A DNA stretch of 64,000 nt from Competibacter sp963695105 (GTDB taxonomy: Bacteria > Pseudomonadota > Gammaproteobacteria > Competibacterales > Competibacteraceae). Of the stretch, positions 47,838 to 58,031 are shown one piece after another. The notes below the pieces were generated by a model. It saw nothing but the letters and a program-made list of their open reading frames with translations. It did no database searches and was not told where the DNA came from. The stretch lies in NCBI GenBank assembly GCA_963695105.1, contig CAVOGC010000027.1:1-64000 (forward strand), written 5' to 3'. How positions within the stretch are numbered: position 1 is the stretch's first letter; every line of letters begins with the position of its first letter. A program made the position numbers and the translations under genes.

Positions 47838-48058
47838 CGACCCTCCCTCAAATCTCAGGCAGGCAAGTCGTCGCTGCATTACAGAAGATTGGGTATGAGA
47901 AAGACAGGCAAAAAGGAAGTCATATCATCCTGCGCCAAATCTCGGAACCGCACAGACGGCAAATTGTTCCAGATCATCGAATCGTAGCAAAAGGCACATT
48001 GCGAGCCATCATCAAGCAATGCGGTCTAACCATTGAAGAGTTCAGTGCTCTTCTCTGA
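47834..48058 (+). CDS. hicA: HicA-family mRNA interferase toxin
   Basis: 74 residues starting with GTG in a GTGA overlap with hicB. ISGRQVVAALQKIGYEKDRQ, KGSHIIL (the catalytic His of the dsRBD-like fold) and a late VAKGTLRAIIKQCGLTIEEF are typical. HicA cleaves mRNA; HicB blocks it. The antitoxin-first order is less common than hicA-hicB but known. Confidence 0.9.
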   Translation: MTTLPQISGRQVVAALQKIGYEKDRQKGSHIILRQISEPHRRQIVPDHRIVAKGTLRAIIKQCGLTIEEFSALL

Positions 48059-48199
48059 ACTCGCGAGAACGGCCAACAACTGTATTCAGTAGAAGTCTAG
48101 GAACAATAAATCCATCTGAAAAGCCTGCTTTGGAGATGACGAATTACTCCCCACTCTGTAATCGACCTATTCCAACAAATATTCATTAGATACCAACAC

Positions 48200-48976
48200 A
48201 TGTGTAAGCTCCTCATCACCTTATTCATCGCCCTATTTTCGGTTCAAGCCGCTGCTGAAGACCAGGCAATCGCAAAGCTATTTGCCCAGCAAGGCGTTGA
48301 CGGAACTATTGTCATTTCTTCGCTGCACAGTGGGCAGACATTCATCCACAACGATCCTCGCGCAAACCGCAGATTCACGGCAGCATCTACGTTCAAAATA
48401 TTGAACACGCTGATTACGCTTGAAGAAAAGGCAATTTCAGGAAAAGACGACGTATTCAAGTGGGACGGACATATATACTCCATCTCAGACTGGAATCATG
48501 ACCAGACGCTGGAAAGTGCATTCAAAGTCTCTTGTGTCTGGTGTTTTCAGGAGCTTGCCCGCAAGATCGGCGCGGACAAGTATCGTAGTTACCTGCGGAA
48601 ATCCGCTTATGGCGAATTACACGAACCTTTCGTGGAAACTACATTCTGGCTCGATGGCTCACTTGAAGTCAGCGCAATGAATCAAGTGGAATTCCTCAAA
48701 AAAGTTTACCAACGCTCTCTTCCATTCAGTACATCGTCTTACGAAACGCTACGACAAATCATGGTTGTCGAGCAAACCCCGACTTTCATAATACGAGCTA
48801 AAACAGGTGTGGCCGGAAATTCAAAACCGAAAATCGGCTGGTATGTGGGCTATGTGGAAACAGCCAAGGACGTGTGGTTCTTTGCTTTGAACCTGGATAT
48901 GCGTGACGAAAAGGACGTGCCTTTGCGTCTGAAGCTCACGCGAGAAGCATTGGAAACAAAGCAGGTCTTTGAATGA
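48200..48976 (+). CDS. Class D (OXA-type) beta-lactamase-like protein
   Basis: 258 residues. Residues 1-19 are a signal peptide (MCKLLITLFIALFSVQAAA). Class D motifs are present: STFK at 63-66, SCV at 111-113, KTG at 201-203 and GWYVG near 213-217. The usual YGN is YGE at 137-139. Length and motif spacing match OXA enzymes, so a periplasmic serine beta-lactamase using a carboxylated lysine (K66) is expected, though activity and spectrum are unknown. It lies in the accessory island behind hicA with its own 141-base upstream gap. Moderate GC content indicates a different origin from the core genes. Confidence 0.85.
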   Translation: MCKLLITLFIALFSVQAAAEDQAIAKLFAQQGVDGTIVISSLHSGQTFIHNDPRANRRFTAASTFKILNTLITLEEKAISGKDDVFKWDGHIYSISDWNHDQTLESAFKVSCVWCFQELARKIGADKYRSYLRKSAYGELHEPFVETTFWLDGSLEVSAMNQVEFLKKVYQRSLPFSTSSYETLRQIMVVEQTPTFIIRAKTGVAGNSKPKIGWYVGYVETAKDVWFFALNLDMRDEKDVPLRLKLTREALETKQVFE

Positions 48977-49010
48977 TGCCCACCATCTTTCCAGGATAAA
49001 AAGGACAATT

Positions 49011-49280
49011 ATGGTTGATGATCTGGCCGATGGATTCCTCAGAGGCGTTTTAGGGGCTGTACTACGGTTCCTGGTCTGGCTTGTTGCCGAAATATTTCTC
49101 TTTTACACCGGAGAACTGGTTCTTTATGTGCTTACGCTTGGGCGAAAAAAACCCAGATGGCACACCTATTCGAATGAAAATATAACCAAGATCTGGTTAT
49201 TCACGGATTTAAACATTCTTGTTGGAGCTGTCTTCTGGCTCGTGGTCGTTTTAGTCACCGCATCGTGGTTGCGGGGATAA
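49011..49280 (+). CDS. Small two-helix membrane protein
   Basis: 89 residues from ATG 49011, with AAGGA eight bases upstream. Hydrophobic stretches GAVLRFLVWLVAEIFLFYTG and LNILVGAVFWLVVVLVTASW flank a basic loop (GRKKPRWHTY). No known family is recognised. It begins 34 bases after the beta-lactamase stop and may be cotranscribed. It is the last gene of the AT-rich island. Confidence 0.6.
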   Translation: MVDDLADGFLRGVLGAVLRFLVWLVAEIFLFYTGELVLYVLTLGRKKPRWHTYSNENITKIWLFTDLNILVGAVFWLVVVLVTASWLRG

Positions 49281-49412
49281 AAGACAACCATCACAGCCAC
49301 TCCAGGCACGAACGGAACCGACGACTTATCCTGGTTCGACCTCGCATCCGGCGAACCTTGGGAACGAGCATCCTTCCAATCGAAAACAATACCGGCCCGC
49401 GCCGGACGCAGA

Positions 49413-52400
49413 TTACGCGGTCCTTACCCTGCCCCACTGCTCCTCCAGTCGCTTAACCGACACCGGCGCGACCGTCTTCAACTCCTGGGCGAACTGCGAC
49501 ACCCGCAGTTCCTCCAGCAACCAGCGGAAGCGGATCAGTTCGGGATCATGCCGTTCCCGCCCGGCGTCCCGCTCCAGTTGCCGCTTGCAGCCCTCCCACA
49601 AGCGCATGATGTCGCCACGCCGCTGGCGATCCTTGTCCGGCGCCTGCCGCAGCTTCTGCACGCGCAGCGCGATGGCGCGCAGATAGCGCGGCAAATGCGG
49701 CAGCCACTCCGGCGGGGTCCGGCCGAGAAAGCCGGGATAGATCAAATGCGCCAGTTGATCGCGGATGTCGGCCATCGCTTCGGCCCAGGTCGGTTCGTCG
49801 CTCAGCGCCCGCCGGACCTCGTGATAGGCGGCCAGAATCGCGGCGGCCATTTCGCCTATCTCCCCTCTCACGGGGGTCAGCCGGGCCTTGCCGCGCTCCA
49901 GCAGCGACTCGAATGCCGCCCGGTCGCGTGGCGGCGGCCCATCGGCCAGAAAAGCCCGGTCGAGAATGGCGTTCAATAAATCCTCGCGCAAAGTCTCCTG
50001 CGTTCCCAGCCCGACGAAATGCAGGGTCATGCGCTGAAACTGCGGCAGATCGCGCGCCAGGGTTTTGAACACGGGTCCCAGCCGCCAGCCGATCAGCCGC
50101 CGCAAACCAGCCCGCGTCGCCATCTCGGCCCGCGCCGGCGAATCCAGCACCCGCAGCGACAACGATCCATCGGCTTCCGCGACCAGCGCCGGATAACCGC
50201 GCAATTGAATCCCATTGCGGACGAAGCTCACCTCCTCCGGCAACTCGCCGAAATCCCAGTCGCGCAGCCGCTCCCGCTCGAATTCCGGGGTGGGCAGCGC
50301 CGCGAATCCGGCGCGCGCCGCGCCGCGCAATTGCCGCTGAATCGCCTCCCAGTCGCGCCCGACCGCCAGTTCCAAACCCTCGGCGTCCACCACTCGAAAC
50401 CGCATCCGCAAATGACCGGGAACGGCCTCGGGATTCCATGCCTCCTCGGGCACCCGCACGCCGGTCATGCGTTGCAACTGCTCGGTCATGGCCGCGACCA
50501 GCGACCGCGCGCCCGGTTCGATCGCCTCCAGCAGCGCCCCCGCGTAGTTGGGCACCGGCACGAAATTGCGCCGCAGCGCCTTGGGTAGCGACTTTCAGCA
50601 GCGCCGCCATCCGCTCGGCCCGCAAACCGGGCACCAGCCAGTCCAGCCGCCTGGGGTCCACCTGATTGACCGCCGCCAGCGGCACGGTCAGCGTCACGCC
50701 GTCGTCGTCCGCACCGGGGGAAAAGCGGTAGCTCAGCGGCAGCTTCAACCCGTCGAGATCGAGATGATCGGGAAAGCGCTCGCCATCCGCCACCGGTCCC
50801 GCCGCCGCCAGCAAGGCCGCCCGGTCGAGAAACAGCAGTCGGGGCTGATCCCGCTCGGCCCGCTTGCGCCAGGTTTCGAACGACGGGCCGCTATAAATGC
50901 CTGCGGGGATGCGCTCGTCGTAAAAGCGGTGGAGCGCCTCCTCGTCGGCCGTCAGATCGCGGCGGGCGCGAACTTCCAATTCCTCCAATTCCGCCAGCAG
51001 TTGCCGGTTGTGCTGGAAGAAGGGAGCCTTGCAGTGAAACTCGCCCTCGACCAGGGCATGACGGATGAAAATCTCGCGCGCCAACACCGGATCGAGCGGC
51101 CCGTAGTTGACCCGTCGGCCGGCAACCACGGGCAGGCCGTACAGCGTGACCCGCTCGGTGGCGGTCACCTGGGCGGAGCGTTTCTCCCAATGCGGCTCGG
51201 CATGGCTGCGCTTGAGCAACGACCCAGCCAAGCGTTCCACCCATTCCGGCTCGATGCGCGCCACGGTGCGGGCGAACAGCCGGCTGGTTTCGACCACCTC
51301 CGCCGCCATCACCCAGCGCGGCCGCTTTTTGAACAGCCCGGAACCGGGGAACAGGTAAAAATTGCGACCCCGCGCACCGAGGTAGGCATGGTCCTCCTGC
51401 TTCAGACCCAAATGACCGAGCAGGCCGGTCAACAAGGCTCGGTGCAGGCCGTCATAGGGCGCCGGCTCGCTGTTGAGCCGCATCCCCATTTCGGTGACCC
51501 GCCCCAGCAGTTCCTGGTGCAGATCGTGCCATTCCCGCATCCGCACGAAGGACAGGAAATCGGCCTGACAGCGGTTGCGTAACTGGTTCCTGGAAAGCTG
51601 GCGGGACTGTTCGTGGTAGTACTCCCACAACTTGAGCAGGGACAGAAAATCGGACTGCTCGTCACGAAACCGGCGATGCTTTTCGTCCGCCGCCTGTTGC
51701 TTTTCCAGCGGCCGTTCGCGCGGGTCCTGAATCGCCAGCGCCGCGACGATCACCAGCACCTCCCGCAGGCAACTCTCGCCTTGCGCCGCCAGCAGCATCC
51801 GCCCCAGGCGCGGATCGACCGGCAGTTTCGCCAGTCGCCGGCCCAGTGTCGGCGATATTCCGCTGCTCGTCCACCGCCCCCAGTTCGAACAGCAGCCGAA
51901 AACCGTCGCTGATCTGGCGCGAGTCCGGTGGCTCCACGAACGGAAAGTCTTCCGGCCGCCCCAGATTCAGCGCGCTCATCTGCAAAATGACCGCCGCCAG
52001 ATGCGTGCGCAGGATTTCCGGATCGGTAAAGGGCGGACGGGTCTGAAAATCCTCTTCCGCGTACAGCCGGACGCAGACGCCCGCCATCACCCGCCCGCAG
52101 CGGCCGGCGCGCTGGTTGGCGCTGGCCTGGGAAATCTTCTCCACCGGCAGCCGCTGAATTCGGCTGCGCGGACTGTAGCGACTGATGCGCGCCGTGCCGG
52201 GATCGATCACGTAGCGGATGCCCGGCACGGTCAGCGAGGTTTCGGCGACGTTGGTGGCCAGCACGATGCGCGGCCGGCCGTGCGGCTGGAATACCCGGTT
52301 CTGTTCGGCGGCGGACAGCCGGGCGTACAGCGGCAGAATCTCGGTATTCGGTGGATGGTGCTTGCGCAGGCTCTCGGCGGTCTCGCGGATTTCCCGCTCG

Positions 52401-53290
52401 CCGGACAGAAACACCAGGATATCGCCCGGCCCCTGTTGCCAGACCTCGTCCACCGCGTCCAGGATCGCCTGCTGCAAGTCGCGGTCGCGCTCATCCTCGT
52501 CCGCCGCCGACAGGGGTCGATAACGCAGCTCCACCGGCCAGGTCCGGCCGGAGACTTCGATGATCGGCGCGTCGCCGAAATGGCGGGAGAAGCGTTCGGG
52601 ATCGATCGTCGCCGAAGTGATGATGAGTTTGAGATCGGGCCGACGCGGCAGCAGGCGCTTGAGATAACCCAGCAGAAAATCGATATTCAGGCTGCGCTCG
52701 TGGGCCTCGTCGATGATGATGACTTCGTACTGATCGAGGCGCCGGTCGCTTTGCGTTTCCGCCAGCAGGATGCCGTCGGTCATCAATTTGATCAGCGCGT
52801 CCGGCCCGGTCCGGTCGGAAAAACGCACCTTGTAACCGACCTGGCCGCCGACCGAAGTACCCAGTTCGGCGGCGATCCGCCCCGCCACCGAGCGGGCGGC
52901 GATCCGGCGCGGCTGGGTGTGCCCGATCAGCCCCGCCGCGCCCAAACCGAGCGAGAGGCAGATTTTCGGCAACTGAGTGGTCTTGCCCGAACCGGTTTCG
53001 CCACAAATCACCACGACCTGATGCGCGCGCACGGCGGCGGCGATCCGCTCGCGCTGGGCGTTGATCGGCAGGCTGTCGTCGAAATTCGGCGCCGGCAGCG
53101 CGGCGCGGCGCTCGCGCAGGCGGGCGGCGGCGGCCTCCAGATCGGCGAACCATTGCTCCAGACCGCGTTCCACCGGCTGGCCTTCGCGCGACCGGCGGCG
53201 CAAGTCCCGCAGGCGGCGGTCCAACACGGCGCGATCGCGGGTCGGGCACTCGGCCAGGCGGGCGCGCGGCGTGGCAAGATCATTTTCCAC
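49413..53290 (-). CDS. hrpA: ATP-dependent RNA helicase HrpA (two frameshifts)
   Basis: Reconstructed length about 1291 residues, matching the ~1300 of known HrpA. DEAH-box motifs: VVICGETGSGKTTQLPK, HTQPRRIAARSVA, IIDEAHERSLN (DEAH), LIITSATIDPERFSRHF and ANQRAGRCGRV. The C-terminal HrpA-specific part ends with VSQFAQELKTVAPVSVKRLE. One extra base near 51857 (after AVDEQRNI) and an extra T in TTT at 50593-50595 break the frame; correcting both gives continuous family sequence (PTLGRRLAKLPVDPRL; SLPKALRRNFVPVPNYAG). The start is probably GTG 53290 with GGAA upstream; further in-frame ATGs up to 53611 add unconserved residues overlapping the csp region. HrpA helps rescue collided ribosomes or process mRNA. 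Confidence 0.85.
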
Positions 53291-53558
53291 GATAATTTCC
53301 AAGGTTTTGTTTGGCGAAATCCAAGCCGGCCGGAGGTTGAAAACGGCGGGTGTTGCCGTGCCGGCTTTGTGCGATCGCATATAAAATTTGCTTGCGGAAT
53401 ACATGGCTTTAACGTACTTTTCCGCGCGAGTGAAGGTTGAAAATCTCCCAATACCCGGAGTTGGGCTCCTTGAATCCGAACTCTCCAACCGCTGAGGATT
53501 CGGCACCCCAAGCGGCCCGGCAGAGAAGAAATATTTGGCTTTGAGGTTTTGTATTCTA

Positions 53559-53774
53559 ATGAGTACCGGTACTGTAAAATGGTTTGACGAAGCCAAGGGT
53601 TTCGGCTTCATCGCCCCCGAGGATGGCGGCAGCGACGTGTTCGTTCACTACTCGGTCATCGAGGGCAAGGGGTTCCGAACTCTGGCGGAAAATCAGAAAG
53701 TCGAGTTCGAAGTCAAAGCCGGCCCCAAGGGTCCGCAAGCCACGATGGTTAAAAAATTCGCGGCGGAAAAATAA
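53559..53774 (+). CDS. Cold-shock-domain protein (CspA family)
   Basis: 71 residues. GTVKWFDEAKGFGFIAP (RNP1) and DVFVHYSVI (RNP2) define the cold-shock domain, a single OB fold that binds single-stranded RNA and melts structure. GAGG lies thirteen bases before ATG 53559, a rather long spacing. It is divergent from hrpA and followed by a strong terminator, so it is monocistronic. Long 5' leaders with regulatory structure are common for csp genes; none can be proven here. Confidence 0.93.
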   Translation: MSTGTVKWFDEAKGFGFIAPEDGGSDVFVHYSVIEGKGFRTLAENQKVEFEVKAGPKGPQATMVKKFAAEK

Positions 53775-53796
53775 CACTCACCACCAATCCTCTCCA

Positions 53797-53831
53797 GACG
53801 AAGCCCCGCCTCACGCGGGGCTTCGTCGTTT
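53797..53831 (+). terminator. Intrinsic terminator after the cold-shock gene
   Basis: GACGAAGCCCCGC and GCGGGGCTTCGTC form a perfect 13-bp stem with a 5-base loop, then GTTT. It begins 22 bases after the stop. Confidence 0.85.
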
Positions 53832-53887
53832 GATGGGCTTCGCTATAATGCCCGCCCGCCCGCACTGGACCGACGACAGATAGCATC

Positions 53888-55708
53888 GTGATCGCACAAC
53901 TTCGCAACATCGCCATTATCGCCCACGTGGACCACGGCAAGACCACGCTGGTGGACAAACTGCTGCAACAGTCCGGCACGCTCGACGACCGCGCCGCGCC
54001 ACCGGAACGGGTGATGGACTCCAACGCGCTCGAACGGGAGCGCGGCATTACCATCCTGGCCAAAAACACCGCCCTGTACTGGCGGGACTACCATATCAAC
54101 ATCGTCGACACGCCCGGCCATGCCGATTTCGGCGGCGAAGTCGAACGGGTGCTGTCAATGGTCGATTCGGTGCTGCTGCTGGTGGACGCGGTGGACGGCC
54201 CGATGCCGCAAACCCGCTTCGTCACCCAGAAAGCCTTCGCCATGGGCTTCAAACCCATCGTGGTGATCAATAAAGTCGACCGGCCCGGCGCCCGCCCGCA
54301 CTGGGTGCTGGACCGTACCTTCGATCTGTTCGACCGCTTGGGCGCGACCGACGAGCAACTGGATTTTCCGGTGATCTACGCCTCGGCGCTGCACGGTTAC
54401 GCCGGGCTCGACGAGAGCGTGCGCGATGGCGACATGGACCCGCTGTTCGAAACCATTATCGCCCATGTCCCACCGCCGGCGGTGGACCCGGAAGGTCCAT
54501 TTCAGTTGCAGGTCAGCTCGCTGGACTACAACAGCTACGTCGGCGTGATCGGTATCGGCCGCATCCGTCGCGGCAAGGTCAAGACCAATACGCCGGTGAT
54601 CATCCTTGACCACCATGGCCACCGCCGCAACGGCCGGGTACTGCAAATCCTCGGTTTTCAGGGCCTGGAACGCATCGAATTCCCCGAGGCGTCGGCCGGC
54701 GACATCATTGCCTTCACCGGCATCGACGGGCTGGGCATTTCCGACGTGATCTGCGACCCCAGCGCCGTCGAACCGCTGCCACCGTTGAAAGTGGACGAGC
54801 CGACCATGAGCATGACCTTCCAGGTCAACACCTCGCCCTTCGCCGGGCGCGAAGGCAAGTACGTCACCAGCCGCCAGGTGCGCGAGCGGCTCCAGCGGGA
54901 ACTGATTCACAACGTCGCGCTGCGCATCGAGGACAGCGACGATCCCGACAAATTCAAGGTGTCCGGGCGCGGTGAGCTGCACCTGTCGATCCTGATCGAG
55001 AACATGCGCCGCGAAGGCTACGAACTGGCCGTCTCCCGCCCGGAAGTGATCGTGCGCGAAATCGACGGAGAACTCTGCGAGCCCTACGAGCAGTTGACGG
55101 TCGACGTCGAGGAGCAACATCAGGGCGCCATCATGGAAAAGCTCGGCGAGCGACGCGGCGAACTGCTCGACATGCAGCCGGACGGCAAGGGCCGGGTGCG
55201 GCTGGATTACCTGATTCCGGCCCGCGGCCTGATCGGCTTTCAGACCGAGTTCCTGACCGCCACCTCGGGCACCGGCCTGCTCTACCATGTGTTCGACCGC
55301 TACGGCCCGCAGAAAAAGGGCGCCATCGGCGCGCGCGCCAGCGGCGTGCTGATCGCCAACGCCACCGGCAAGGCGCTGGCCTATGCCCTGTTCAATCTCC
55401 AGGAGCGCGGGCGGATGATGGTCGGTCCCGGCGACGAGGTTTACGAGGGCATGATCGTCGGCATCCACTCCCGCGACAACGACCTGGTGGTCAATCCGCT
55501 CAAGGCCAAGCAGCTCACCAACATCCGCGCCGCCGGCTCGGACGAAAACATTCTGCTCACCCCAGCGGTGCGCATGAGCCTGGAGCAGGCGCTGGAGTTC
55601 ATCGACGACGATGAATTGGTGGAGGTCACCCCGAAATCCATCCGTGTGCGCAAGAAACTGCTGCTGGAGCACGAACGCAAGCGGGCGTCGCGCAAGGAGG
55701 CCGGCTGA
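53888..55708 (+). CDS. typA: Ribosome-associated translational GTPase TypA/BipA
   Basis: 606 residues. G motifs: IAHVDHGKTTL (G1), RGITILAKN (G2), DTPGHADFGGEV (G3), NKVDRPGAR (G4) and the later SALHG-type G5. Domains II, III and V follow, ending with the TypA-specific C-terminal domain (RIRAAGSDENILLTP-like segment with RMSLEQALEFIDDDELVEVT). It binds the 70S ribosome and assists 50S assembly and stress adaptation. The start is GTG 53888. A terminator follows. Confidence 0.95.
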   Translation: MIAQLRNIAIIAHVDHGKTTLVDKLLQQSGTLDDRAAPPERVMDSNALERERGITILAKNTALYWRDYHINIVDTPGHADFGGEVERVLSMVDSVLLLVDAVDGPMPQTRFVTQKAFAMGFKPIVVINKVDRPGARPHWVLDRTFDLFDRLGATDEQLDFPVIYASALHGYAGLDESVRDGDMDPLFETIIAHVPPPAVDPEGPFQLQVSSLDYNSYVGVIGIGRIRRGKVKTNTPVIILDHHGHRRNGRVLQILGFQGLERIEFPEASAGDIIAFTGIDGLGISDVICDPSAVEPLPPLKVDEPTMSMTFQVNTSPFAGREGKYVTSRQVRERLQRELIHNVALRIEDSDDPDKFKVSGRGELHLSILIENMRREGYELAVSRPEVIVREIDGELCEPYEQLTVDVEEQHQGAIMEKLGERRGELLDMQPDGKGRVRLDYLIPARGLIGFQTEFLTATSGTGLLYHVFDRYGPQKKGAIGARASGVLIANATGKALAYALFNLQERGRMMVGPGDEVYEGMIVGIHSRDNDLVVNPLKAKQLTNIRAAGSDENILLTPAVRMSLEQALEFIDDDELVEVTPKSIRVRKKLLLEHERKRASRKEAG

Positions 55709-55758
55709 GTTTATTTTTCCCGGCCGCCGCCGCTTTCTTCACTTTGAAAAATCTTTTC

Positions 55759-55796
55759 ACCGCCCCTCGGACCTCGCGCCGGTGGGCGGTTTTTTA
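55759..55796 (+). terminator. Intrinsic terminator after typA
   Basis: ACCGCCC pairs with GGGCGGT around an 18-base loop that can fold further, followed by TTTTTT. It begins about 50 bases after the typA stop. Confidence 0.75.
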
Positions 55797-55805
55797 TGGG
55801 CCGGG

Positions 55806-56138
55806 CTACTGGTTCCAGGGCGGCACCACGTTGGTATCGCCGCGATACTTCACCGTCTCGTAGGGTCGGCCCCTGGGCGGCTTGTCGGTAATTTGCTCGC
55901 GCCCCTGATCGTCGCGCCAGCGGTAGAGCGGACCGGTGTATTCCGGCAGGCCGGGCAGCCAGCCGCGGACCCAGGACGGCACCTCCCGTGGCGTTACGTA
56001 CCAGTAGAGCACCATGCCGCCCAGGGCGCCCAGCACGATCAGCAGCCACATCGGCACGACGCCTCGCTGACGCCGCCGCCACCGCGCCGGCGGCAACCCG
56101 CCGGCGCCCACATGTTTCCGCCCACGATCACCCCACAT
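55806..56138 (-). CDS. DUF4124 domain protein, membrane-anchored
   Basis: 110 residues. A membrane helix at about 30-47 (MWLLIVLGALGGMVLYWY) precedes YRWRDDQGREQITDKPPRGR, the typical DUF4124 motif of small periplasmic proteins. GGAGG is five bases before ATG 56138; an internal ATG at 56051 would start right at the helix. It begins nine bases after the MFS-PlsC stop on the same strand, so they form an operon. Function unknown. Confidence 0.78.
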   Translation of the reverse strand: MWGDRGRKHVGAGGLPPARWRRRQRGVVPMWLLIVLGALGGMVLYWYVTPREVPSWVRGWLPGLPEYTGPLYRWRDDQGREQITDKPPRGRPYETVKYRGDTNVVPPWNQ

Positions 56139-56147
56139 AAACCCTCC

Positions 56148-58031
56148 TCATGGCCAGTCGCCTCGCAAGGCCGCCACCCGTTCGCGCAGCAGCGCCGAGT
56201 TCGCCTGTTCGGATGGCACCGGCTCGCCCACCACCAGTTCGATCCGCGACCAGAACCGCCGGGGGAAATGGCTCATCGCCTTGCCGTAACGGCGGCTGAA
56301 GAAGCTGCCCCACAAGCCGCGCAGCGCCATCGGCACCACCGGGGCCGGCGTGCGCTGGATGATCTGTTCGATGCCGCTCTTGAACGGGCCAATCTCGCCG
56401 TTTTCGGTCAGCCGCCCTTCCGGGAAGATGCCCACCACTTCGCCCTCCTCCAGATAGTGGGCAACCCGGTCGTAGGCTTGCTCCAGAATCTCCGGGGCTT
56501 CTCGCGCCGGAGCGATCGGCACGGCGCCGGCGGTGCGAAACACGAAACTGAGCAGCGGTATCTTGAAGATTTGATGGTCCATCACGAAGCGGATCGGTCG
56601 CCGGCAGCAGCCGATTACCACCAGTGCGTCCATGTAGCTGACATGGTTGCAGACCACCACCGCCGGTCCCTCGTCGGGGATGTTTTCCAATCCTTGGGGA
56701 CGCAGCCGATACACGATGTTCACCAGAATCCAGACGATGAAGCGCATCAGGAATTCCGGCACCAGGGTAAAGATGTAAACCGCCACCGCCGCGTTGAAGA
56801 TCGCCGTCAGCAGGAGAAACTGCGGGATGGTCAGCCCCACCGCGTCGAGAAAGAAAATCGCCAGCGCCGCCGACAGCACCATGAACAGGGCGTTGATGAT
56901 GTTGTTGCCGGCGATGACGCGGGAGCGGAAGCTCGGTTCGCTGCGCTGCTGCACCAGCGCGTACAGCGGCACGATGTAAAACCCGCCGAACATCCCCATC
57001 AGCAGGATGTCGATCAGCGCCCGCCAGTTGGGAGCGCTGCGTAAAAATTCCATGGCCCCCACCAGCGGCGCGCCTTCCGCCACCGGCGACACCGCGAAAA
57101 ACAGATCGACGCCGAACAGCGTCAAGCCGATCGAACCGAACGGCACCAGACCAAGTTCCACCCGACGCCCCGACAGGCGCTCGCACAGCAGCGAACCGAT
57201 GCCGATGCCCAGGGCGAAGGTGGTCAGCAGCAGCGTCACCACATGCTCGTCGCCGCCCAGGGTCAGCTTGGAATAATTGGGCAGTTGCGCCAGATAGGTC
57301 GCGCCAAGGAACCAGAACCAGGAAATCCCCAGCACCGACAGGAACACGGTGCGATTGCGGCGGGTGATGTTGATGTTGCGCCAGGTTTCGGTGATCGGGT
57401 TCCAGTTGATGCGCAGGTCGGGCGCGTCCGGCGTGGCCCGGGGGATGAACAGGCTGGACAAAAAGCCCAGCACGGCCAACAGGACCACCGCGCCGGCCAC
57501 CAGCCAGGGACCGCTGTCCGGAATGGCGATCAGCACCCCGCCGAGCAGGGTGCCGATCAGGATGGCGAGGAAGGTCCCCATCTCCACCCAGCCGTTGCCG
57601 CCGACCAGTTCATCGGGCCGCAGATGCTGGGGCAGAATGCTGTACTTGACCGGACCGAACAGGGTGGACTGCCCACCCATCAGAAACAGCAAGCCAATCA
57701 GCAGCGGCATGTTGCCCAGGATGAAGCCGACCGCCGCGCCCAGCATGATGGCGATCTCCAGCAGCTTGATCCAGCGCATCAGATGCGATTTCTCGTACTT
57801 GTCCGCCAGTTGGCCGGCGGTGGCCGAGAACAGGAAGAACGGCAGCACGAACAAGCCGGCGCTGAGGTTGATCAGGGTGTTGGCCCGGGCGGGATCGGCT
57901 GCCTGGAAAGCGATCAGGATGATCAGCGCGTTCTTGAACACGTTGTCGTTGAACGCGCCCAGAAACTGGGTGATGAAGAACGGCAGGAATCGCCGCTCCT
58001 TCAGCAGGGTGAACTCATTCCCGTTGGCCAT
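56148..58031 (-). CDS. MFS lysophospholipid-transporter-like / PlsC acyltransferase fusion
   Basis: 627 residues. The N-terminal ~410 residues are a 12-helix LplT-like MFS domain (FFITQFLGAFNDNVFKNALI, MGGQSTLFGPVKYSILPQHL). The C-terminal ~200 residues are a PlsC-type acyltransferase: NHVSYMDAL (catalytic HxxxxD), FVMDHQIFKIP, and VGIFPEGRLTENG (FPEGR). Larger homologues add an acyl-ACP synthetase domain (Aas); here that third domain is absent. It probably flips lysophospholipid inward and reacylates it. ATG 58031 matches the family start; an ATG 33 codons upstream adds no conserved sequence. Confidence 0.87.
   Translation of the reverse strand: MANGNEFTLLKERRFLPFFITQFLGAFNDNVFKNALIILIAFQAADPARANTLINLSAGLFVLPFFLFSATAGQLADKYEKSHLMRWIKLLEIAIMLGAAVGFILGNMPLLIGLLFLMGGQSTLFGPVKYSILPQHLRPDELVGGNGWVEMGTFLAILIGTLLGGVLIAIPDSGPWLVAGAVVLLAVLGFLSSLFIPRATPDAPDLRINWNPITETWRNINITRRNRTVFLSVLGISWFWFLGATYLAQLPNYSKLTLGGDEHVVTLLLTTFALGIGIGSLLCERLSGRRVELGLVPFGSIGLTLFGVDLFFAVSPVAEGAPLVGAMEFLRSAPNWRALIDILLMGMFGGFYIVPLYALVQQRSEPSFRSRVIAGNNIINALFMVLSAALAIFFLDAVGLTIPQFLLLTAIFNAAVAVYIFTLVPEFLMRFIVWILVNIVYRLRPQGLENIPDEGPAVVVCNHVSYMDALVVIGCCRRPIRFVMDHQIFKIPLLSFVFRTAGAVPIAPAREAPEILEQAYDRVAHYLEEGEVVGIFPEGRLTENGEIGPFKSGIEQIIQRTPAPVVPMALRGLWGSFFSRRYGKAMSHFPRRFWSRIELVVGEPVPSEQANSALLRERVAALRGDWP

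Noticed and set aside
44520..49280. Integron cassette array
   Set aside because: Only one weak attC-like site was found and no integrase; recorded as a low-confidence finding instead.
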